A stretch of 64,000 nucleotides of DNA from Paracyclopina nana. Taxonomy: Eukaryota; Arthropoda; Copepoda; Cyclopoida; Cyclopettidae. Made by a program: the position numbers and the translations under genes. Below, one piece after another: positions 55,690 through 64,000 of this stretch. The stretch spans positions 456,501 through 520,500 of the forward strand of contig JAGUCH010000007.1 in NCBI GenBank assembly GCA_019096065.1, written 5' to 3'. The notes beneath the pieces are model-generated. The model saw only the letters and a list, made by a program, of their open reading frames with translations. It did not search any database and was not told where the DNA came from. How positions within the stretch are numbered: position 1 is the first letter of the stretch; every line of letters starts with the position of its first letter.

Positions 55690-57444
55690 TATGGCCCTTT
55701 TCTATCTATTATTATCATTATGATGATGCATACTATTTTAGATGAAGGCTTTTCCTGTTATATCTGTTATTATGAAATATTAATAAGGCAATAATGTTAT
55801 GGTATTCGTCCGCGTTGGGTGCTGCTGATGATTCTTGCTAATACATCATCATTATAAGTGCATTATAGTGTTTCCTCTTTAAATATACATTTTACTGAAT
55901 ACTAACATTGTGTCCTTCTGCTTGTGCAAAGGCCATCGTCAATCTTCTCTGGGGAATCCTATGCATCTGGTGTTTTTTTTTTATGGGCAGCAGGCCATAA
56001 ATCCCCAGTGTAATATAGTACCAGCCTTGTGTCCTGTTTTCATGATTTCAGCCTTTTTCTCCATTTTGATTGACAGTGCATTTTTTTTTTAAAAAAACCT
56101 TGAATTTTGCAAAAAAAGTTATTTATATGAGATTTAGATAATATTTCCCTTTGGGACTGAATTTAGCTTTCTGTAATGAAATTGATAGCCTGGAAGTTGG
56201 AAAAAGCCAATTCCAATTGATTGGCACCATCCATAAGATGGGAGCCCTATTCAATGGATAATCCCATGAAGAAAGCTTCCAAAGTCAGCAGTTAATTCTG
56301 CTATAGTACTTGGCTGAAGAAGAAGAAGAACTTTCCAAATTTTGCACACTCCTCAAGAAGCAGACTTTTCTCAAGCCTTTGTCAAACTCTCACAGGCAAA
56401 CAAACTAGAAAAAAAGGCAAAAAAGTCAGCTTTTTCTGCCATTTTTAGTTTTTTTGTCTCTGACCAGAGAATGCAACTGACTTGAATCCTCCAATCATAG
56501 ATAAGATTTTTAGACAGAAATAAATATTGCAAATTTAATTAAATAAATCGAGCCTATATTTTTAAGGCAATATTTTCCAATATTAATGGGACTCTCTGTA
56601 TCCTTTTAAAGAATTTAGGCCAATGAATCCAGCACTGCATAATTTGAAAGTTGTATTTGTGGCACTGCAGATGTTTTTTGTGAGTGTGCACAGAAAAAAA
56701 GTGCTTTTAAAAGAAAATTAATTTGGCTTTGATTATGTGCATTTTTTGATGGATACTGCAGATGCTGAGACAGCCTTTGATGAGGCTTTCTCAGCATACC
56801 TGAAGCTAATTAATTAATCATCCCTTTTCACTACCATGCAGGCCTGAAAATATACTGCAAGAAGTGCGTAATCAAAGTTAGTAGTGATTCACTTGCCATG
56901 GCTGGAATCATAACAAAATCGATTTTAGTTGAGCAGCTAGATTTACCCTATTTGCTGGTAAGCCCAGATTTTTAAAAGCCCTTTTATGAGCCTTGTAATG
57001 AGGTTCCACCAAGTTTTAAAAGTTCCCTTTGATTTAGAGGAGCAGCTTAATTTTTAGCTCACACCTCGATCCTTCTTCCAAGAGAGAGCAAAAATGGAGA
57101 TGAGCAGGGGTAGAAGCAGCAGAAAATGGAAAACTATTGACTTTGATTGAAGCATGCAATTCAATTTGGAACTCTACCAAATTGCAAAAGTGAAAAGCCA
57201 ATCGATACATCTTGAGCACAAGAAGCTAGAGGAAAAAATGTACAATATATAGAATTTTGCACTTTGCAAAGATAGAGTAAACCAGGTATGGTTTTCAATC
57301 TGAGCACAAAAATCCACCAAAAAAGCCAAAAATTGGAATTAAATGAACAATTGTGCTCCCTCTGGCAACCCTGTAATTCCCGATAGCCTATGGCAGCGCC
57401 ATCTGTCGGAATGACCAGGATTCAGCCTTTTTTCATGATTTCAG
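55690..57444. other. Intergenic; possible 5' exon of the next gene
   Basis: No firm gene. A frame starting MAGIITKSILVEQL at 56899 ends at a GTAAGC donor (after about 56,958) and is in the right phase for the exon at 57445, but it does not look like a signal peptide, so it is not assigned. Confidence 0.35.
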
Positions 57445-58073
57445 TGCTACAACAGTACATTCCCTTACTTTTTGAGCATTTGTGACCCCAGCAATGGCTT
57501 CTACTGCTCAATTGCTTCCCCTAATTATGGGTGCAGCAAGGACCAGAAGAGCTCCTGCACAGACATCCACTTGTGCAATGCACCCTTGGGACTCTTGATC
57601 TCAGTTGCCATCGTGGCTGCCTTACTTCTCGCCTTGACCACGACTGGATGTTTGTGGTGCTGTTTTTGCTGCTGTTGTGGAAAGTGTTGCCAAAAAACTT
57701 GCCCATGCTTTGCAGGACGTGAGTAGTATGCTTTTCACCTAAGTATCAAGTTCTTTGGCCTTCTTAGAAGCCTTTGTTGCTAAGCCCCATTCCAAGCGAT
57801 ATATTGTCTTGAAATAGGTTTTTTTGGGGGGGCCCCAAAAATGTATCAGAAGCTTGTTACAGCTCTGTATTTTTATTTGCCAGGCTTTCTGAGTAGGTTG
57901 TTAGTTTATGTTTATGCATGCTTTTTTCAGATAGCAGACATCCATCAACTGAGATGGTTGCTCCTTCTGGTTGGTCCATGTATGATGGATCTGAGGAGCA
58001 TCAAAATGAGGCTGTGGAGTCCCTCAAGAGGAGTGCAATCAAGTTTTGGCCTAATACACCTCACCAATACTGA
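57445..58073 (+). CDS. Cysteine-rich single-pass membrane protein, 5' end missing
   Basis: Two exons are supported, 57445-57718 and 57931-58073. They read CYNSTFPYFLSICDPSNGFY, more Cys-containing ectodomain, a transmembrane helix (LGLLISVAIVAALLLALTTTG), then a dense cysteine cluster (CLWCCFCCCCGKCC), and a tail of about 50 residues ending FWPNTPHQY. The layout (Cys-rich outside, one helix, Cys-rich juxtamembrane patch likely to be palmitoylated) resembles Shisa-type and related adaptor proteins, but I do not recognise the family. The exon phases agree (C plus AT gives His). The start codon must lie in an upstream exon I could not assign. Confidence 0.6.
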
Positions 58074-60814
58074 GCCTATCACAAGCTATGCACCTAGAAG
58101 CAAAGTATATCAAACTATTTTCGCCATTAGCTCATCAAAAATGCCAAAAGGCGCATTAATCTAAAAAAGCCTCATCTGGTAATTCCGCCAGTGTCTACAG
58201 TGGCGCCATCTAGGGTGGAATTGAAAAAACAAGACAATTGCTAAATATATTGATTTAATGCATCTCATCTTAAATATCTTAAAAAACATCATATTTTTCG
58301 TGGAAAAATGGCCATTTCGTGAGTTATTCATTTTTATGTAGCGCAACAATAATACAAAACTCACGCAACCTTTGCTGCAAAGCGTGGTCCGCTGAGACTC
58401 AGCTAAGTGACTAAGCCCAGTGACTGAGCTAACTGAAACTCACTTCCATATTCAGTTTTGGTAAAGAGTGATTTGAATCACCTTAAAAGTGCAATTTATG
58501 TGATAAAGTGCTAAACACATCCGTGATATGGAATATTGAAAATATGGTGTCATCTTTAAAGTGCTTCAAAGAGGGCTCTTCCAGGATTGCAAGGTAGGCA
58601 ACAAGTTATTTACGTTCTCGTTAAAAATGCACCCTTTTTGAGAAAATCAGCTGGGATTAAGCATTAATAGCCTGGTTCAAAACACGTGGGAAACTAATCC
58701 GCTAGAGGGAGATGCAATTTGTTTGACGGAAATTCAACAGTCAAAACTGATCAAGGCGGCATAGTTTGTATTAGAATATGATCAATTTTAAGTCAAGCAT
58801 AAAATATTTCTTAACTCAATTTAGTACATCAATACACTCCTTGCCTCTTTGATGCATATTCAGCTAGAAACATTTATTAACATTAATATTGGCAATATTT
58901 TTTTGATTTTTGAAGGGTGACACTTTTTTAGGAAATGTATTTTCCATCTATAATGGCCTTAAAATTCTTGATCCAACCTGGTCGCAGTTGTTTGTGTACC
59001 ACATTATTCATTTAATCAAATTAGGCAGATTTTGCATAAAAAAGCCAAAAATTTGCAATAAATGAGTATTTTTGTTAATATCATGCAGCCATTTTCCACC
59101 CCTACCGACGCGCCATCGATTTGCGTAGCGGAAAATTGACTGAACTAAATCTCTTGAACCAGTCTATAGCGGCCTCAAGTTTCTTCTCGTAAATGGTGAA
59201 AGCCTTTTCAGTAAGTGGCTGTAATGATGCTGCTAGAAATGCACCAAGAGCTTGTATATTAATCCTAAAGAAATTTGTGGAATAATACTTTGTTTATACA
59301 CTTTTACTTGGCCAGCTTTGATTGCCATCAAATAGAGGTTTAACTTAATTAGCCTTAAAATGCAGTTTTGCTTCTCTCCTTTAAAAAAATCAGCAGTTAA
59401 GAAGGTGGTTTATTTTCTCTGGCAAAAAAATGTAAAGTGAATTTGCGTTGCTACTTGTGGCAAATGCAAATTGTGCACTTTTTAGCATATATTTTTTAGG
59501 ACTTTTTGTCTCTTTTCACACTTTGCTCAATTTAATTTTCTTCTTCATTTGTGAATTTTTGATGTTCAAGGTAAAAGTTACTTTTTATGGTATATGCAAT
59601 TTTTCTTTATTAAGCATATTTGGAAAAAATTCCATCTTTGGCATTTGTTACAACTAGGCTTAAATAATAGAATGACCTAAACTTGTATTCAAAGCTATGC
59701 CAATAATGCATTTCGTTTATGGATATTTATTGTACGCATTCACTTTGAATAATCCTCATTTTATGCAGAGCTCGCCCCAAAAAGCTGCGTAGTAATGTCC
59801 ACACGCATAAAAGCGCAAATCTACTCAATTATTAAGCTTATATGTGGAAAGACAATCTGCGTTCTTTCCTGAGAAAACCACTCACCTCCAATTTGGCCCA
59901 ATCATTTCCAATGTTTCCCTGATGAACACTCTTCATCAAAGGCAGTGCAAAATTAGTTGGAAAAGTACTCAGCTTTCTAATCTTCAGTTCATTCCCTGCT
60001 TTTAAGCAATATTGGAGAATTTTCAACTATCCTTCCTGAGCTAAAGTTAGATGCTGAAAAGCCAACTTAAGTATTTTTTACCTAGCTTTCTTCTCGAGGC
60101 AAAAGCCAATTAAATGAGTCATTTCCTTACCCTGGTTTATCTATTTAAAGCACTGGCAAAAGCATAATGGCTGACCTTTCACTTTTTTCTTTTTCTCAGC
60201 ACTAATTATCATCTCTTGTTAATTGTTCCCCAATTCTTTTGTACTCAGTCTGACTGTACCCTACTAAGCATGTCACAAAAGTTTCCATAGTGAGCAAGAA
60301 ACATGCTTTAAAAAGCATATTAATTGAAAAATTCAATTTTGAGGCATTTCTTAATACCGAGGAAACGTAAAAGTACTCAAATAACTTTGAGTAGCTTCCA
60401 TTTATTAACTGTCATCATCACAGTCACAAGTTTTAAGTGGTTACAGTTTGTAGCATATAAGTAAGTTTTGGGGGAGAGATTCTTGATGACAATTATTGAG
60501 TGTTGTTGCATTTTACGATTAATGTTCTCTGTTGTGTAACGTTTTAAAATTGGCATGCGTGGCAATTCTTGAATAGAGGTTAAAATTACTTTTATGGCAC
60601 TTCATTGGGATATGAGAAATTACGCACTTTTTGTTTTAATGCCCTAAATCACTCGGCACGATTCACTCCAAGTTCATTCTGGTTAATTGACGACATTCAC
60701 TCAACAATTTCCGACTTGACTTTTTCACTGGGTTGCTTTTCTTCAGTTTGACTTGAATGACTTTTTTCCAATCAATACTTGTCCTCCAATCCTTCAATAA
60801 TTCTTCTCGGCTCT
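58074..60814. other. 2.7 kb gene-free region
   Basis: No gene seen; AT-rich throughout. It holds one CTCF-like core (58203-58211), one near-match (AATCCGCTAGAGGG, about 58,696-58,709) and one TCACGCAACCT word (58361-58371). TTTATT at 60401-60406 is a possible distal polyadenylation signal for the integrin gene on the minus strand. Confidence 0.45.
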
Positions 60815-63800
60815 TCAGTGGTATCCATTCAAAGGCTCCCTTTCAGGGCTGCTGTCTGGCCTTTTTCGCTTGAAAAATCCACACTGGGAAAAAGAAGTTG
60901 ACATTAGTAGTGGAAGGAAATTAACGTCACTCAAAATGACAACAGAAAAAAAGGAGTGAAATCCGCTTACAAAATCCAGTCAAATTACATTTTTTAGCTT
61001 TATTTAAAGATTTAATTTTTTTACCTTGTATAAGCAGAACACGATGAGAGCCAGGAGCAAAAGGCCCAAAAGTGCTGCCAAAAGCCACACCCACCATGGA
61101 ATGGTTCCTTCTCCCATTTCACTTGGAAATACTTCAGTTGTCACTTGATGACTCTGGAAAAAAATGGTGGAGTTGGAATGCCATTTCATCCTGCTTGTCA
61201 GATCCGGTTGCCAAGTTGAGAAATACTTTCAAACAATGAGCATTTTTGGATACTATTAGTTTCCAAGAGAAATTAACAAAGGCATTACACATTTGCTTAT
61301 AATTTTTATAGTCGTGCTGTACTTTTGTTTTAAAGAGATTTTTGTTTTTGACGTAGGATACATTTTTTGGGGGAAGCAACTTGAACAAATCAAATTATGA
61401 ATTAATTAGGCTCGATTGAGTTCAATTTGGCTTTCAGTATCCAAATAAACTGAAATTATAGGTTTTTTCCCATCAAGATTTTTTCTAAAGCTCAAACGAC
61501 TTGCATATAATGGAAGAATACATAATGTTAGTTGAAGCAATACAAAAGTGTATTCGGATGTATTTGTACCTGATAGCTGATACTCATCGGATCAGCCATG
61601 TATGGCAGCTTTGTGATTCTTGAGACCAATTTGGATGAGATTTGCACTGACCGAGCATACTTCTGCAAGTGCAAAGGGATATGTATTCAGCAAGCTCCAT
61701 TGAAAGTGCAGGCAGCTTTCTTACCTCAACTTGAGTTTGTGTGAAAAGCCTTGATCTGACTTTGAAGATGACGCCTTTGTTCTTCTCCAATGGCCCAATT
61801 TTGCATTTGATCATGGTGCAAGACTCCTGGTCGCAATTCAGCTCAGCATCAAAAGCTCCACCATATGGTAATTGCCTCTTGATCCTAATTGGGACAAAAG
61901 CAGCTGTGGTTTCCCTCTCTAATGATCGCACAATTGAAATTACCTTCGAGGGTTGTACTGTCCCTCAAATCCTGGCTCGACGTTGGAAGGCAAGTTGCTT
62001 TGGCTCTGAGGCGGGGCCTTGTCATCCAGGTAGGATTTGGCCTTGGCATCCACGCGGCTCTTGAGCAAATCCAGGTCAGACCAGAGGTCATTGTCATGCA
62101 CCTCTCCATGTCCAAGCTCGGCTGCCAGCTCGTCTTGGTCATCCGGATTCAGCTGGACTCCTCCGTAGGAAGTTTCGTATTGGGTTTTGCTCCAGGAGTT
62201 CTTCCGTCTGACCATGGTGCCATTGGCCAGCTCTACCCATCCGGAGTCTGAGGATCCGGAATTGGTGACTGGCCTCCTGGTTCTTCCGTTCGTTCTGCGT
62301 CTGAGGCTGCCATCGTCATCTCCATTGGCTGTTGAATACGAGGAAGATGACCAGCTGGATTGCGTTCGAACTTGGGTGCCATTTGGCAACATGATCCAAC
62401 CAGAGTCGTGCGAGCCCTCGTCATGGTTGTTCAGATTGTAATTGGAGCTGCCACTACTAGTGCTGGAAGAAGCTCCACTTGTGGTTGCAGTACTCGACGA
62501 AGAGGAAGAAGCTTCATTAGTCGTTGACCACTCCCACTTGCCAGTGGTTTCTGACCACACCCATCGTCCAGCTGAGGCCGAGTCTGATCCCTCTGAAGAG
62601 CCCGAGGATCCTGCTGTAGATCCGGAAGATCCATAAGTGCTCGAGGAGCCATACGTGCTTGAAGAACCATATGATCCTGACGATCCATAGTTAGATCCTG
62701 ATGATCCATAGTTAGATCCTGATGATCCATAGTTAGATCCTGATGATCCATAATTAGATCCTGATGATCCATAGTTAGATCCTGTTGATTCAATTTCGGA
62801 TCCTGATGATCCATAGTTAGATCCTGCTGAAGATCCATAGTTAGATCCTGCTGAAGTTCCATAGTTAGATCCTGTTGAAGTTCTATAGTTAGATCCTGCT
62901 GAAGTTCCATAGTTAGATCCTGTTGATGATCCATAGTTAGATCCTGATGAGGATCCATAAGTGGAAGATCCTCTAGAGGATGATCCATAGTAAGAGCTAT
63001 CCTCATTGCCAGACCCGACAGTTGATCGATGATCCTGATCAAAGTAAGATCCTTCTTCGTATCTCGTGGACGATCCTCCCCTGTTGCTCCCTTGACCATT
63101 GTCATAACTCGGCGAACTTGAGGTGGTCCTCGAATTTTCAACCCTGTTTTCCTCATAGTCATAGTCATCCTCATACTCATGGTCTCCATTATTATACCTC
63201 GAGCCAGCATTGGAACTTGAGCTCCCTTGGTACCGAGTTGTTTCCACTTGCTGGCGAGTTTCCTCATTGTTGGAGGAAAATATGCGGCCTCCAGCCTCTT
63301 TTTCAAGCTCGGATTTTTTCATAGTGCCATGATAGTCCCCAGGGCCTTGAGCAGCTCCCAGAATTGTATTGAGGTTCTGGTCCACGCCAAAAGAGGTCGT
63401 AGAGTCTCCCGTGAGCCTCGTTTCTCCCCCTCCATAATTCGAGGCCGCGGAGGCCGTCGAGGAAGTGTAGCCTCCACGACTTGCACCTCCACTTGTGCTT
63501 CTCGAGTCATAAATCCTGATATAAGTGCCATTGTCAAGCAGCCTCCATCCCGAGGTCGCGCTGAGGCTGCCACTGCCGCCAGTCATCACATTGCCACCAT
63601 TGACTCTAGACACTGAGGATGATGAGCTCTTGGTCCTCTCAGATTTCATTTGGAGCTCTTGGTCAGTGAGTCGCGTTTCTTCAGCTCCTAGGGCAGAGTT
63701 GGAGACGGTTCCAAAGCGTGTGGCTCCACTCGAGGCCGTGGCAGAAGATGATGATGAGCTCCACTGGGACTCACCTCCTCGAGTTGGAAGCAAATCGTCC

Positions 63801-64000
63801 TCCTCTTCAGCCTCATACTTGGTGTAGCCAGTCTGCCTGTAGCCGTTGACATTACCTCCAGTGGCAGAGGATGAGTAGGAGGTTTTGGATGAGGAATACG
63901 TTGACCGGCCTCCAGAGGACCACGAGGTCGCTGACGAGGCCGAAGAGGCCGAATGGTATTGGCGTCTGAGGCCGAGTTGCGCGTCGTTTTCCTGAGCTTG
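60815..64000 (-). CDS. Integrin alpha chain, 3' part (5' end outside window)
   Basis: Five exons in view on the minus strand (64000-61944, 61884-61725, 61662-61570, 61153-61025, 60883-60815) encode the last 835 residues. The gene continues past the right edge. Integrin alpha chains pair with beta chains as cell-matrix receptors. From the end backwards: the tail CGFFKRKRP with the invariant GFFKR, the helix IPWWVWLLAALLGLLLLALI, the calf-2 end (KCKIGPLEKNKGVIFKVRSR), and a furin-like site RRIKR that would split heavy and light chains. Before it lies a very long Ser/Gly-rich insert (about 650 residues) with GSNYGSS repeats and three SGWxxLxNGTxxR units. Such an insert near the cleavage site recalls PS2 (inflated), but much longer. 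The 59-base intron 61885-61943 fixes the frame between the insert and the light chain. Confidence 0.88.
62640..62960 (-). repeat. Coding repeat GSNYGSS in the integrin insert
   Basis: About a dozen in-frame repeats of 18-24 bases encode GSNYGSS, GSNYGTSA and similar units. On the plus strand the unit reads GATCCATAGTTAGATCCTGA. Such arrays expand and contract easily. Confidence 0.85.

Noticed and set aside
61915..61943. Apparent 25-29 base ultra-short intron in the integrin gene
   Set aside because: Using the acceptor CAATTAG at 61885 instead gives a normal 59-base intron in frame and produces an RRIKR cleavage site. No tiny intron is needed.
62431..63306. Minus-strand frame of 291 codons rich in DLTMD repeats
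   Set aside because: It is the integrin repeat region read in another frame.
1..64000. CRISPR arrays, bacterial operons or phage genes
   Set aside because: None seen. Splice sites, polyadenylation signals and gene families show that this is animal nuclear DNA.

Overview
The window is animal nuclear DNA, most likely from an insect or another arthropod. The evidence is a Rebers-Riddiford cuticle protein gene, an anion-type Cys-loop channel resembling the insect group-1 (CG7589/CG6927/pHCl-2) receptors, an integrin alpha chain with a long Ser/Gly insert like the PS2 class, and GT-AG introns that are often only 50-65 bases long. Animal alpha-1,2-fucosyltransferase (GT11) and UPF0047/YjbQ genes, both missing from Drosophila as far as I know, suggest an early-branching insect (for example a mayfly) or a crustacean rather than a fly. 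The species cannot be fixed from the sequence alone.

Layout, left to right: a GT11 fucosyltransferase with a tandem partial copy of its first exon (0.4-2.9 kb); a UPF0047/YjbQ gene (minus, 3.8-4.6 kb); non-coding DNA with a 573-base inverted-repeat element; RPL37A (plus) converging on a trypsin-type protease (minus) at 8.2-10.0 kb; USP48 (plus, 10.6-14.4 kb); an unknown small C2H2-like protein (minus, 14.6-15.1 kb); a cuticle protein (16.4-17.2 kb); RABL6 and a TRC8/RNF145-like membrane RING E3 packed head to tail (17.7-21.7 kb); 5 kb of gene-free DNA with several miniature elements (21.7-26.7 kb); a Cys-loop channel (26.7-33.5 kb) whose introns carry three unrelated tandem repeats; a spliced gene resembling LINE-1 ORF1p (minus, 34.0-36.2 kb); an orphan 7TM receptor (minus, 36.7-38.1 kb); a ~140-base satellite array; a small secreted Cys-rich peptide gene (39.5-39.9 kb); a 674-base inverted-repeat element; mitochondrial MCAT (41.4-42.6 kb) converging on CAND1 (minus, 43.0-47.2 kb); a peroxisomal-type enoyl-CoA delta-isomerase (minus, 47.7-49.0 kb); MICU1 (plus, 50.2-55.7 kb); a small Cys-rich one-pass membrane protein (57.4-58.1 kb); and the 3' part of an integrin alpha gene (minus, 60.8 kb to the right edge).

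The genes do not form a pathway. It is an ordinary mixed stretch of housekeeping genes (RPL37A, USP48, RABL6, MCAT, ECI, CAND1, MICU1) and lineage-variable genes (GT11, YjbQ, protease, cuticle, channel, Cys-rich peptides). MCAT and MICU1 act in mitochondria, ECI probably in peroxisomes, and USP48, CAND1 and the RING E3 in ubiquitin control. Exon boundaries were set by matching GT/GC-AG sites, reading phase and family alignment; for every multi-exon gene the summed coding length is a multiple of three.

The most unusual non-coding signal is a CTCF-like core (AGRKGGCGC). It occurs at 17 places, none in coding sequence, against about two expected by chance, and five of these places lie within 210 bases inside the receptor-gene intron. 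A second signal is an 11-base word, AGGTTGCGTGA, found four times exactly and twice in near-exact form; three of the six lie just upstream of housekeeping start codons.
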